Shown piece by piece: positions 22,561 to 33,520 of a stretch of DNA of 64,000 bases (within the stretch, counting starts at the first letter, position 1; every line of letters begins with the position of its first letter). The notes under the pieces are model-generated. The model was not told the origin of the DNA, made no database searches, and worked only from the letters and a program-made list of their open reading frames with translations. Made by a program: the position numbers and the translations under genes. The DNA comes from Atherix ibis. Lineage: Eukaryota; Arthropoda; Insecta; Diptera; Athericidae. The stretch lies in the NCBI GenBank assembly GCA_958298945.1, contig OY282605.1:122074267-122138266 (forward strand), in the 5' to 3' direction.

Positions 22561-23565
22561 TGATGTATGGTCCTACGCTAATACCAGAAAATAATAAAAA
22601 ATAAACATTAAATAAATGATAAATATTTTTTATATATATAAGTGAAGCGCTTCGTCAATAAACAAGAGTTGAAATGTTGTTAAAGAGCACTTAGGGGGAG
22701 GAGTTGCTTTCACTTTTTCTAGGAATGCTGGAAGGCTTCAATTGGGATCATGCTCAGGTCCTTGGCGAAACTCCTGTTATCTCAGGGAACAAAAAAAAAA
22801 CTCTTTGCCAAAGATTAGGTAAATATTGGCGCTGGAAAACATCAGGAATTTGTTGATGCAGATAGCCGTGCGATAGTGAGCGTCACAGGAGGTGATGCGA
22901 TGCATTCTTTTTTTAAGCATTTCAGGGACTTCTTTATAAAAACAAGTCCTTCAAAGATTCGACATTAGTTATGAAGAATAAATTCGATTAAATGTTCGTC
23001 TCTAGGCCTTCTTTAGAGGTCATTTTTATCGACTTTTTCATAATTTCGGATAGTATCTCTGCTAAAACTTGGTTTGGTATTGGTTTTAAGGTACTCTAAG
23101 ACGTTTAATAACACAAAGTGCGAACTTTTCACACAAAACATCCAACGTTGCATTCGCTTTCTTATCGGAACCACATACCCCTCACATCAATATCTTCAAT
23201 TTTGCGCAAAAAATAAACGCCTATCATGCACTTATAGCGTTTATCATTGACTGTTACAGTCTGACCTTCATCGTTTCCACAAAAATAAGACAGTTTAGCC
23301 TATAGATGCAAATTATTTGTGCACGAAAAGAAATAAAATGCATGAGCTTGCTTTTTGATTTGTCATTCGAACTTGAATTCCAGCAGCACAATAGGTTATA
23401 AAAGGGACCTCTTGTCCTAGAGTAGTCCGCGTATATGGAACTAGCTACTTTTTTTTAAACAAATTCAAGTTCAAACCGTTGATACACCAGGTCTTTTCAG
23501 CAGTACCTTTATATTGATTGTATTTCAGTAATTAACACTAGATAGCCGGATTCACGATTTTATTG
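22561..23565. other. Intergenic DNA with one mariner scrap
   Basis: Apart from the transposase scrap at 22670-22850 I see no supported feature. The region is moderately AT-rich with no long frames. Confidence 0.45.
22670..22850 (-). pseudogene. Mariner-like transposase C-terminal scrap
   Basis: The minus-strand translation (PAPIFT, LAKSFFFVP, then PIEAFQHS) follows the spacing of a PYSPDLAPCDFFLFP block and the helix after it. A similar, slightly better-kept scrap lies at 43165-43330. Both orientation and plus-strand sequence match between the two, so they are the same family. Confidence 0.4.
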
Positions 23566-23568
23566 CTA

Positions 23569-24698
23569 CGAGGGTCATTCAACAAGTACTTAGCCTCACC
23601 GCTCGATAGAACTGCTGTCAGAAAAAGAAATTTACCATCGTGCAGAAGGGAAAACGCGCAGCGAAATCAAAGATCGCTTGGATGCTGTGTATGGTGACTC
23701 TTCTCCTTCGATGGCGACCGTCAAGAATTGGTTCAACGAGTTTGTTCGTGGCCGCACGTCGGTTTTTGATGAGCCACGCCCAGGTGCCCCGAAAACGGCT
23801 GCTACGGAGGAAAACGTTAAAAAAGTCCACGATATCGTGTTGGAAGACCGTCGATTGAAGGTTCACGAGATAGCTGAGACTGTGGGCATCGCAGTAGGAG
23901 CGGTGCATCATATTCTACACGAAGAACTGGGCATGAGAAAGCTGTCGGCGCGATGGGTGCCGCGTTTGCTCACACCGGAAAACCACCGCAACCGTGAGAC
24001 CACATCGGCGACGTGTTTGGCGCTGTTTCAGCGCAATCCAGCGGAGTTCTTGCGTCGTTTCGTGACCGTCGACGAAACATGGATTCACTGGTACACACCA
24101 GAGACCAAGGAACAGTCGAAACAGTTGACTTCACCCGGCGAACGTGCTCCGAAGAAGGCGAAGACTGTTCGATCGGCTGGAAAGGTGATGGCCACCGTTT
24201 TCTGGGATTCACAAGGTGTGATCCACATCGATTACCTCGAGAAGCGTAAAACAATCACGGGGCGCTACTATGCTGACTTATTGGGCCGATTTGACGTCGG
24301 CCCCGCTTTGCGAAGAAAAAAGTGCTGTTCCACCACGACAACGCGCCGGCTCACACCTCCGCCGTCGCCATGGCCAAATATGTCGAATTGCGCTACGAAT
24401 TGCTGCCCCATCCACCGTACTCTCCAGATTTGGCCCCCCTGTGACTACTTTTTGTTTCCAAACCTGAAAAAATCACTCGCCGGGAGTAGATTTGGGTCGA
24501 ATGAGGAGGTCATCGTCGCCACGGAGGCCTATTTTGCTTCCCTCGAGAAAATGTATTTTTTGGACGGGTTAAAAAAGTAAGAGCATCGCTGGGCTAAGTG
24601 TATCGAGCTTTAAGGAGATTATGTGGAAAAATAAATTGCCACCTTTCCAAAATTTTCGTTTTTCTTTTGTAGGCCAAGTTCTTGTTGAATGACCCTCG
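23569..24698 (+). mobile_element. GC-rich mariner B with both TIRs
   Basis: TIRs cgagggtcattcaacaagta at 23569 and the complement ending at 24698, both flanked by TA. Length 1130 bp, short because the 5' leader and start codon are deleted. The TIR is related to family 1, but the coding sequence is clearly diverged and visibly richer in G+C. Confidence 0.9.
23594..24634 (+). pseudogene. Mariner transposase B, no start codon, frameshifted
   Basis: The frame opens at 23594 without an ATG: ELLSEKEIYHRAEGKTRSE, then LDAVYGDSSPSMATVKNWF. It stays open through the helix-turn-helix pair (EIAETVGIAVGAVHHILHEE), RWVPRLLTPENHRNR, the first Asp (VTVDETWIHWY), RAPKKAKTVRSAGKVMATVF and GRYYADLLG. A deletion and frameshift near 24290 follow. 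HHDNAPAH (second Asp) lies in another frame, and extra C bases at about 24440 split SPDLAP from CDYFLF. The copy ends with premature stops before the natural GDYVEK stop at 24634. The 5' leader and start codon appear to have been deleted, joining the TIR region directly to coding sequence. Confidence 0.9.
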
Positions 24699-24699
24699 T

Positions 24700-25087
24700 A
24701 TATATATAGAAAAATTTAAATAATTTTTTTAAAAACATATTTTGATTTTTAATAGATTTATAAAATGTATACAAATTATAATTTCTTCCCCTCCATACTC
24801 CCTAGTTCCAAAAATTCTTATGTACTATACCTATTCTGACGGATTTGAGTCAAATTAACTCATTAAATATTGTGAAATTCTTTATTGCAAGTCTTTTTTG
24901 TTGAAAGCTTTCATTTCTATTTATGATACCGAAAAGATTAGTGCATTTTTTGTAACACAAAAAAAATAATAAAATTTAGTTTTTTTTATAAGGATTTTTG
25001 CGGACCAAGGTAATGTTAGAATTTATTTATAAGTTATATTTACGTAAATGTAAATAAATATTTTAGTTCTATATTAGGGTTGTTCTT
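24700..25087. other. AT-rich DNA left of the piggyBac-like relic
   Basis: Contains two TTAA tetranucleotides (24855 and 24863), the target type used by piggyBac, but I cannot match a terminal inverted repeat. Probably includes the leader of the piggyBac-like element. Confidence 0.4.
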
Positions 25088-25658
25088 ATGGTAAGGAATC
25101 GAAGAGATCTTGAATTGGGGGAAAAACTGACCCAAATAAAAGAAGACCAATCAGATATGGAATCTGATGCATCGGATATGGAACTATATGAAAATGAGGA
25201 TGAAATGGAGAATCAAACTTATAGGGTTGGATTTTCGAGCAGTGAAGATGAAAATCTTCATCATACAGCTCCTAGAAAAGGAAGAGCTTTTTTCCTATCT
25301 GAAAGTGAATCAAATGATAGTGATCGTTATATAACTCATGGCAAAAAGAGTACGATATATTCCAGGTTTTGAAACCGAAAGTGAATTAGACACTACAGAT
25401 AGATCTGCTAATGAAGAAATTTTAACACAAAAAAGCTGCTGCTGGGATTTTATGGTATCAGGGCCAACTTACGTGTACTATACCAAAAGGAATACCACCT
25501 TGATCAAAAAGTTCCCGGTGTGGCGCTCCCATCGTTTCGATTTGAGTTCTGTTAAGTTGGTACATCTGTTGTTGATATTACCTCTAAATCTTAGCATCAT
25601 AGCAAAAGTTACGTAGCCAGGAGTACATCTACGAGGGTCGTACAATAAGTCTTTAGAA

Positions 25659-25811
25659 AATCTGAGAAATTGCGCTCGTAGTGTCGGTAAAGATTTTGTA
25701 AGTAACATTATAGACAGGAAAGCTGTCAAAATCTGAGAAATTGCGCTCGTAGTGTCGGTAAAGATTTTTTTTTGTAAGTAATATTATAGACAGGAAAGCT
25801 GTCAAAATTTC
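25659..25811. repeat. Tandem duplication in mariner C leader
   Basis: A unit of about 75 bp starting tctgagaaattgcgctcgta occurs twice in a row, at about 25659-25732 and 25733-25811. The second unit has a longer T run. Copies A and D have one unit. Confidence 0.88.
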
Positions 25812-25880
25812 AGCTGGATCCATAGCGTAGGTCAATTTCTATCGTCGATTAAAGTTAACGACATTTATTTGTGCATAACA

Positions 25881-26875
25881 ATGGAAAAAAGCGAGTTTAG
25901 GGCTGTCATTAAACATCTCCATTTGAAAGGCTTAAGCCCAAAAGAAATCAAAGCCGAGTTGGATGCAGTTCATGGCACATCTGCACCTGTGTTTGCGACG
26001 GTTTACAATTGGGTGAATGAATTTAAACGTGGCCGTTCATCCACAAAAGATGAACATCGTTCAGGACGCCCAGTTGAGGTGTCTACTCCTGAAATCATCG
26101 ACAAAATCCACGATCTGATTTTGAACGATCGGCGAATTAAAGTGCGCGAATTAGTTGAGGCCACGGGCATATCACAAGGTACAGTCGCTTCAATTTTGCA
26201 TGAAAAATTGTCTGTGAAAAAAATTGCGACAAGATGGGTGCCGCGTTTGCTCTCAGAGGACTCTGAGGCTATGTTGGCACTCTTTCGTCGCAATCGTGCC
26301 GAATTCCTTTGTCGATATGTCACTGTGGACGAAACCTGGATACACTACTACACTCCAGAAACGAAGAGACCGTCATCACAGTGCATTTTCAAGGGTAAAC
26401 GGGCTCCGAAGAAGGCAAAAACTGTGCCATCGGCCGGCAAGGTGATGGCCACGGTCTTTTGGGATTCGCAGGGCATCATTTTTATCGACTACTTGGAAAA
26501 AGGAAAAACAATAACAGGAGCGTATTACGCGTCGTTATTGCAACGGTTGAGCGAGGAAATCAAAGAGAAACGCCCCCATCTGAAGAGGAAAAAAATCCTC
26601 TTGCATCAGGACAATGTGCGTGTGCATACCTGCGCTGTTTCCATGGCCAAAATGTGGAATTGAGAATGGAATTGTTGCAGCATCCCGCTTATTCACCAGA
26701 TTTGGCCCCGAGTGACTATTTTCTTTCCCCAATCTGAAGAAGACGGTTCACTTCCAACGAGGACGTCATTGCTCAAACGGATGAGTATTTTGCAGAACTT
26801 CCGAAATCCTATTTTTTGGACGGTATAAAAGTTTTGGATTATATAGAGCTGAAAGGAGATTATGTTGAAAAATAA
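25881..26875 (+). pseudogene. Mariner transposase, D34D, frameshifted (copy C)
   Basis: The start is the ATG at 25881 (MEKSEFRAVIKHLHLKGL), with no competing upstream ATG in frame. The frame runs through both DNA-binding helices (VRELVEATGISQGTVASIL), RWVPRLLSE, an in-frame loss of eight codons present in copy A, VTVDETWIHYY (first Asp with the normal Trp), KVMATVFWDSQG, AYYASLLQRLSEEIKEK and LLHQDN (second Asp). At about 26650 a one-base deletion (aaaattgtgg to aaaatgtgg) moves YSPDLAPSDYFL into another frame, and a further deletion removes the next block. The natural stop is at 26875. The best-kept 5' two-thirds of family 1 in this window. Confidence 0.92.
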
Positions 26876-26978
26876 AATTTTTTTTTTTTAAAAAACAGTT
26901 TTTTTCCATCTTTTTCTAAGGACTTATTGAACCACCCTCGTATCTCTGTGTGTGTTGCGATTTTTTACAATTTTAGAA

Positions 26979-27980
26979 ATGGATTTAAATTTGCAACAAC
27001 GAACTTTTATTAAATGTTTGCGTAAAAAACGGATTTAATGGTGCGCGAACGTTGGAAATGTTGGAAAAGTGTTTCTCTAAAGAAAACGGTCGTTTACCAG
27101 TGGAACGAGCGCTTCAAAAATTGTCGTGAGTCAATCGAAGATGATGAACGCAATGGCAGACCATCGACATCGAAAACCGACGAAAACATTGATAAAGTAA
27201 AAGAATTGTTGGTCAATAACCGAAAATTAACCATCAGAGAGATAGCGAAGGACTTGAACATTTCCTATGGATCCGTCCAAGACATTTTGGTTAATGATTT
27301 GGGTTTCCGTCGTATAGCAGCAAAGTTGGTGTCAAAAGACCTCAATTTCATGCAAAAAAGAGACCGTGTTGACGTCGCAAAAGACATGATTTGCGAGGTT
27401 GAATCCGATCCCACATTCATCAAAAGATCATTACTGGAGACGAGACGTGGGTTTATGAGTACGACACGCAATCCAGACATCAGGCAAGTGAATGACGTTC
27501 ACCAAATGAGCCGAAACTGTCGTTTTCAGTCAAAAAAGAAGGCAATGCTCACGGTTTCATCATAAATTTTTGCCAGAAGGCCGGACAGTAAACAAAGTGT
27601 ATTATTTGGGCGTTCTGAGACGTTTGCTTGAAGCAATTCGCCGAAAGAGACCAGAATTGGGGGCAGAAAACTTGTGGATTTTTACCATGATAACGCACCG
27701 TCGCACAGTGCCATTATTATTCGTAATTTTTTGACAACCACCGAATTCACCTGATTTGGCTCCCTGTGACTTTTTTCTGTTCAATCGAGTTAAAAATCCA
27801 TTACGGGAAAGGCGTTTCAACAGCCGAGAGGAAGTAATGGAAAAATCGCAGGAAGCACTGATGGACATACCGAAAACCGAATATAAAAAATGTTTCGAGG
27901 ATTGGATCAGGCGCTGGTATAAGTGTGATAAAGTCGATGGGGATAACTTTGAAGGGGACAATATAGATATAGATAAATAA
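26979..27980 (+). pseudogene. Mariner L transposase, all three Asp present, frameshifted
   Basis: The start is the ATG at 26979 (MDLNLQQRTFIKCLRK). One extra A in the run after this shifts the frame. Then YQWNERFKNCRESIEDDERN, GRPSTSKTDENIDKVKELL and IREIAKDLNISYGSVQDIL (helix-turn-helix). The first Asp lies in TGDETWVYEYD near 27435, the second in YHDNAPSHS near 27690 and the third in SPDLAPCDFFLF near 27765, but in differing frames, with a deletion between the last two. The C-terminus (FEDWIRRWYKC, then GDNFEGDNIDIDK) is open to the stop at 27980. Differs from families 1-3 in TIR and sequence. Confidence 0.85.
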
Positions 27981-28831
27981 ACTTGTATTTTTAATTTTCT
28001 GAATAAATTCCGGTAATATCAAGGTGGTATTATACTTGGTACTGTAAAGTATGCTTTTAATTTTATAATCGACGAAAGTATAATGGAATATATAAAATTA
28101 TGCACTGAACTCGAAATTCGTAAAGTTTTGAAAAAAGACTGGACAATAACAAAATCGCAATTATGGGCCTTTGTAGTAATTTTGTCCGCTAGAGAAGCTT
28201 ATGAGACAAGAATTTTGAAGTGTTCTTATTTATGGTCTAAGAAGTGCAGACCTCCTTTTTTTCCCGAATAATGTGTAGAGATAAGTTCAGAAAAATACTT
28301 CGATTTATACATTTTGATAAGAAAAATGAACAAAATGAACGATTGAAAACAAATAAATTTGCCTTGATTTCAACAGTCAATGAGCAATTGTTCTCAACTA
28401 AAGCCAGGTACCATTTACTCAATACACGTCACTTAAATGAAAATCTCAAGAAAAGAATTTCTTTTATAATTGGCTGAAGAACTAAGCTTCAACTATGACC
28501 ATGAAGCCGAAAATACTTTCACACCTTTAGTATATAATATACAGAATCTTAAAAAACAATTGAATTGTCAAATTCAAGTGTCATGCAGGAGAATAAGAAG
28601 TAAGAGCTAAATGTAATAAAAAATATACGAGTTATATGCAAAAATTGTTTTGAATAAAGTGTTTTTAAAATAACATATTTTTTATTTTAAAAAAACTTAA
28701 ATTTTGGGCAAAATAAGTTGGTATACCCAACATCCGGCAATCTAGTCTTAATTATAAGTTGTAGTAAAAAGAAATCCATTATTTTTGCATTAAATTAAAG
28801 GTTTTATTTAGCATAGATAGAATGATACGAT

Positions 28832-29807
28832 TTAGGTCAAATATGCACCGTTTTGGTCGATAACTTGTTGTGATGATGGAGTTAATTTCATAATGACTCT
28901 CTCATAGAAACCCTCGTCCCTATTTTCACAATCTTCTCTTGAGGCGAATTTTTCACCTGCCAAATCATTCGTGACAGGAAGAGGTGGTAATCACTTGGTG
29001 CCAGATCCGGACTATAAGGTGGATGCATAAGAACATTCCAAACAAGGTCGCGGAACTTCTGGCGTGTCACTATCGATGTATGCGGCCTGGCGTTGTCCTG
29101 ATGGAACACAATTCCTCTCCTATTCAGAGGGTCCAATTGTTTACAGTAAAGGTCCGAATTCAGAGTTCGGCCGTAGGGGAGCAGCTCATAGTAGATGATT
29201 CCCTGCCAGTCCCACCAAACACACAACAAAAACTTTACTGGCTCATAGTAGATGATTCCCTGCCAGTCCCACCAAACACACAAGCAAAAACTTGACCACA
29301 GTTTGCGCCGGGTGACCGCGATTTGACGATGACCGTTATCGCTTGACGTTGTCGTAAGTGACCCACTTTTATTCACCAGTAACCATCCGCTTCAGAAATG
29401 GATCGATATTGTTGCGATTCAGTGGCAATTCGCAGTTGGAAATTCAGTCCATGAGGTTTTTTTTGCGATAACTCGTGTGGCACCCATACATCGAGCTTCT
29501 TTTTGTATCCAGCCTTATTTAAGTGGTTCCAAACGGTTTTTTGGGCAATGTTTAGCTTCTGGGCAATCGAAACAGTGCTTACGTGACGGTCGGACTCGAC
29601 GATTTCCATTATTTTATCGACATTTTTGACAATTGGCCTTCCAAAGCGTGGTGCATCTTTGACATCAAAATCACCGGAACGGAATCGACGAAACCAAAAT
29701 TGCGCGTGATTGGCTATTACAGTATTTCAGCTGCCTGGCTTGCGTTTTCGCCTTTATCGAAAAAAAAACTGTTAAATATGGCGTATTTTCTCTTTGTTGG
29801 TGTCCAT
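28832..29807 (-). pseudogene. Mariner M transposase with internal duplication
   Basis: The start is the ATG at 29807 (MDTNKEKIRHI, then FFFDKGENASQAAEI). A broken stretch leads to FGRPIVKNVDKIMEIVESDR, SIAQKLNIAQKTVWNHLNKA and LDVWVPHELSQK. The first-Asp block is damaged. The part from 29376 is open: LCVWWDWQGIIYYE occurs twice in tandem, then LLPYGRTLNSDLYCKQLD, VFHQDNARPHTS (second Asp) and YSPDLAPSDYHLF (third Asp), spaced by 34 residues. The natural end is QNGAYLT with a stop at 28832. The YELLPYGRTLNSDLYC block is the signature of cecropia-type mariners, the group that includes Hsmar1. Confidence 0.88.
29185..29298 (-). repeat. 57-bp in-frame tandem duplication in mariner M
   Basis: The unit starting ctcatagtagatgattccct recurs at 29242, 57 bp (19 codons) later, doubling the CVWWDWQGIIYYE segment without shifting the frame. 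Confidence 0.92.
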
Positions 29808-29984
29808 CTTTGACGCGTGCTAAAAAAATACTGAGTTAAGTAATTACAAAACTGTATGAGAAGCACGAAATCTTATCTTTTTAACGCCATCTAGTGCAAC
29901 CCGATCGCACTTTTAAAACGGGAGATACAGACTCCTAAAGCCATCTATTGGCAAAATAATGGATTACTTTTTACTACAACTTAT

Positions 29985-32060
29985 ATATTGGTTAATACTT
30001 AAAAGCATTTCTTTTCGCGAAAAAGAAAATTTGTTTATGTTTTTACGAATAATTTTCAAAGTATTCTATTCACTTTTACCCAAATTATATTTCCCTCTTT
30101 TGTTTACTATTCTAAGATTGTAAATAATAGACCATGGAAAATTTCAACAAAACATGAAAAATTATACTAAAAATTCTGTATGATTTCTACCTCAATTCAA
30201 ATTAATTTTCATCAAACAAGCACCTTGAATTATAAACTATAATTTTTTTTTAACAGATAAAAAATTTCAAACGTATTAAAAAAAAAAATATTTTTATAAA
30301 ATAAAAAAGTCTATAGAAAAACAAACAAAATCTTCTAATAAATATTGTTTGCTTAGAAGTACATCAAAATTTTATTTTGTTTGAAAGACTATCAAGAAAA
30401 AAAATTGAAAATTATTTCTAAAACCTGTCAAAATAAGACATAGTACATCTCGTTATATGAATACAATTTTTTTTGTTTCAGCTACTGATTATAATATCAA
30501 CTGCCTATCTTCTGAATATGAAAATGTAAATTTTAAATATATACTCACCCCTAATTCCCTTAGACATAAGAAGTATTAAATAAGTTGGCACATACTGACA
30601 TGCAAATATGAGTTTTCACATATAGTGTTCTGACGTAAATTTGGTACACGCACTTTCTGTAATAGCAAATTGGCTCAGAACAGATATACGCTAATATTCT
30701 GGTATCTACATACTGTCAGAGTTATGCCTAATTTGTAATATTTTTTCATGATATCTTTTTATCCTCACTCTGGTTAAGATAGTAATAAACATATAGAAAC
30801 ATCCTTATGTGAGGACCACAGAAACCATTGCGTTGTGCGAGACCGAAACATTCCTTAACAGAATCCGGCATCAATTTTCAGTAATGTAGACCCTATTTGA
30901 GCTGATACTGGTTTATCTTTTTGGCAGATTTTGAAGATTTTTGATGAGGTGGAATGCGATATGGGACCGTTATGGTAGACAGCCTTAGAATCTTTTCACT
31001 TCTCTGAGGTATAAAGAGTTCCTGGTAAACATTCTCGTTTGCCTACAAAATATCACAAAGTGTTGTTGCTCCCCTATTTCCAAATGGTGTAATTGAGGTC
31101 GCAAAAACGAAATGTTTTATGTGAAAATTTTCATTTCTCCCATAAGGGAAGCAACAATATTAACTGTTTTTGCTTATGTAAATGGAAAATGTGCGAACCA
31201 ATCTAACCAAAATATCATTTCTTTAAGACAAGCAAAAATATTAATACAGTTTTTTTTTCCAACTTCTGAAAGGATTTTTTTCTCTTTCTTTTCAAAAGTC
31301 AGTGTTTTGAACATTTCACATAATTATGAAGAGTTGTTCTAAGCAATCGTTTCTTTTCAGCAATTTCTATAAATTTCTCCCAAAGCTACTACCTCATATC
31401 ATTTTTTGCTAACGCGAGCATATATAATAACATTTAATATTCAAAACAAAATTTACATTTCTTTTGAATTAGCACTCTACCAAAGTAGTGGAATATAGTA
31501 TCTTTCTACATATTTATTCCAATATCATTGCTTGTATGTAAAAAAAATTTCATTTCTCCTTAGACTACTTCAATTTGTATTCATATAAAAATCAGAAAAG
31601 GAAAATAACTTTTTAAAAATTCACAAAAAGAAAATTTACAAAATAAAATATTTGCGAAATTTATAAGAAGAAAAAACTTCAAAAAATAAAAAAAAATTAA
31701 GGTAAAAAGTATATAGAATAATAACGAAGACAATATCTTCACTTGTAAATTCTTCTACATAAAAGAATATATCTAATAATATTTTGAAATATATATTTTC
31801 CTTATCTTTTATACAGAAAAGTTTCTTTCCTCATTTTTCAAGATTTGTTTTACAAAAAAAAAAACTCTTCAGAACAAATGCAAACAAATAAAAAATATTA
31901 TCTAAAATTTAAACTGTCAAATAATTATGTTATGGATAGTTTGTAGATTATTAAAAAAATATAATTTTAAAATTTAACTAGTATGAATTGATGAAGAAAA
32001 ATAAACTTTTATTGTCCTATAAATAGTTGTTCGATTTATTATATTATTAAAAGTTTGCCA
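29985..32060. other. AT-rich DNA, no gene seen
   Basis: About 2 kb with no conserved coding, TIR or structured RNA that I recognise. Many A and T runs. A 76-codon frame at 31112-31342 has no similarity I can name. Confidence 0.5.
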
Positions 32061-32063
32061 ATA

Positions 32064-33324
32064 AAGGGTTTTCGAATAAGAGTGATATGATTTATTTTTA
32101 AAAAAAAAAATACACACTAATTGTTAAGGAAATTCAAATGTTTTTTATTTAATGTGAAGTACAATCGATACAATTAAGTTCTGAATAAAATGTCATTCAA
32201 ATGGTCTCAACGACTTCTTTTGCAGGAACGAATTCGATGAACCCAATTTTCGAGAACTTTTTCCACTAAATCAAGTCGTATGTCATGAATAGCACGTTCA
32301 ATATTGACTTCTAAAGCTTGAAGAGAGTCTGGTTTATTGCTAAAGACCAATGACTTTAAATAACCCCACAAGAAATAGTCTAATGGTGTTAAATCACGAC
32401 TCCTTGGAGGCCATTCAATGTCACAATTTCTTGAAATAATCGAGTCTCCAAACTTTTCTAGCAATAATTCGATTGCTGCACGTGCTGTGTGGCACGTAGC
32501 CCCGTCTTGTTGGAACCAGATGTTGTTAAGATCGGCCATAAAAAGTTGGTTATCATCGATCTATACCGCTCTCCATTGAAAGTAACGGTGTTACCAGCTT
32601 CATTTCGAAAGAAGTACGGACCGATGATTCCACCAGACCAAAAACCACACCAAACTGTCAATTTAAGGGAATGTAATGGGTGTTCATGAATAATTTGTGG
32701 ATTTTCTTCGCACCAGAATCGACAGTTTTGTTTATTTACCGCACCACTCAGATGAAAGTGAGCCTCATCGGAGAAGATGATTTTCTTAAAAATAAATTGT
32801 TATCGTTTTCAAGTTGTTCCAAGACAAAATCAGCAAAATTTACCTTTACGGTGGTCCAATGGTCCAATAATAGTTTTATATGGATGCAAGCCCAAGTCCT
32901 TCCTCAAAATCCGCCAGAATTCTTGAGAACGTCTTGGAATCGACAAATTGCGGTCTTCAGCAACACTTACCTGAATGGCAGCAATATTTTCGTTACTTCG
33001 AGTGGTTCTTTGTCTTATTGGCACTTGAACATTATGTTAAAAAAAAATGTACGCTCGAAATTTTTAACAATTTGACGAATAGCGAGCACAGTTGGACAAT
33101 TATTACGACCATAAAATGGCAAAAGCGCACGAAAAGTTGCAATTGGAGAACGATTATTTTGATAATAAAATTGAATAACTTGTAAAAATTGTTCTTGTGT
33201 ATATCTCTTCATGATAAAATTGTAAACATTACTAAATACAATGAAAAGAAAATACAGATCATGCCGTCTTAAAGATGGCCGAAACATTCCTTAGAAATCA
33301 TATCACTCTTATTGGAAAAACCTA
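32064..33324 (-). mobile_element. DD41D rosa-type element O with both TIRs
   Basis: TIRs of about 30 bp: ttcgaataagagtgatatga on the left and ttccaataagagtgatatga read inward from the right, both flanked by TA. Length 1261 bp. Confidence 0.88.
32207..33212 (-). pseudogene. DD41D rosa-type transposase, frameshifted
   Basis: The start is the ATG at 33212 (MKRYTQEQFLQVIQFYYQNN, then RALLPFYG). The open pieces continue as NIAAIQVSVAEDRNLSIPRR, RILRKDLGLHPYKT, FSDEAHFHLSGAVNKQNCRFW (first Asp), VWCGFWSGGIIGPYFFRNEA and the intact C-terminal 110 residues: WFQQDGATCHTARA (second Asp) and RDLTPLDYFLWGYLKS (third Asp). I count 41 residues between the second and third Asp, which places it in the DD41D group (rosa-type) of the Tc1/mariner superfamily rather than classical D34D mariners. 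Four frames are needed to read it through, so it is not functional. It stops at 32207. A second, poorer copy lies at 4985-5690. Confidence 0.9.
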
Positions 33325-33474
33325 TATTTCCATTACAATAAAACAAGAAGTCTAACTACTAATGTTTCAGTTATTCTTACTATTTAAATTTAATAACTGT
33401 TAGTTACTTACTATGCAATATGTTGCTAAACTATTAACTCACACAAAATAAATGAAGTTACCAGCAGAACGCGA

Positions 33475-33520
33475 CCTTTTTTGTATGATCCCATAGATTT
33501 TTGGGATCATACAAAAAAGG
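33475..33520. repeat. Perfect 19-bp palindromic hairpin
   Basis: Arms 33475-33493 (ccttttttgtatgatccca) and 33502-33520 are exactly complementary, with an 8-nt loop. It lies between two transposon relics. No TA or longer flanking duplication marks it as a mobile element. Confidence 0.88.

Larger units (their letters stand above)
25632..26940 (+). mobile_element. Mariner C (family 1) inside mariner L
   Basis: TIRs cgagggtcgtacaataagtc at 25632 and the complement ending at 26940, flanked by TA on both sides. Length 1309 bp, increased by a 5' tandem duplication. It inserted in the 5' leader of mariner L, between the L TIR and the L start codon at 26979. Confidence 0.92.
25492..28030 (+). mobile_element. 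Mariner L (family 4), interrupted by mariner C
   Basis: Ends share ataccaccttgat at 25492 and, inverted, at 28030; TA follows on the right, GA precedes on the left. Without mariner C and its duplicated TA it is about 1.23 kb, a normal mariner length. It lies inside the piggyBac-like coding sequence, which resumes right after it. Confidence 0.8.
25088..28608 (+). pseudogene. piggyBac-like transposase relic, split by mariners
   Basis: The ATG at 25088 opens an acidic N-terminus (SDMESDASDMELYENEDE and a Ser-Asp-rich stretch), typical of piggyBac transposases. After a frameshift near 25345 it reads VRYIPGFETESELD and WDFMVSGPTYVYY, and stops at 25491, where mariner L begins. Just past L, from 28042, coding resumes with VKYAFNFIIDESIMEYIKLC, then LWAFVVILSAREAY, SYLWSKKCRPPFFPE and MCRDKFRKILRFIHFDKKNE. 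The catalytic core is then deleted; the tail LAEELSFN and QIQVSCRRIRSKS ends at 28608. Intact relatives excise precisely from TTAA sites. Terminal repeats are not identified, so the outer limits are uncertain. Confidence 0.78.
28757..29981 (-). mobile_element. Mariner M (cecropia-type) with both TIRs
   Basis: TIRs agttgtagtaaaaagaaatc at 28757 and the complement (one base different) ending at 29981, flanked by TA. Length 1225 bp. It starts about 150 bp after the end of the piggyBac-like relic. Confidence 0.9.

Noticed and set aside
23569..24698. Possible domesticated SETMAR-type host gene
   Set aside because: Mariner transposases here often resemble SETMAR in searches, but no SET domain is present and every copy has frameshifts or stops.
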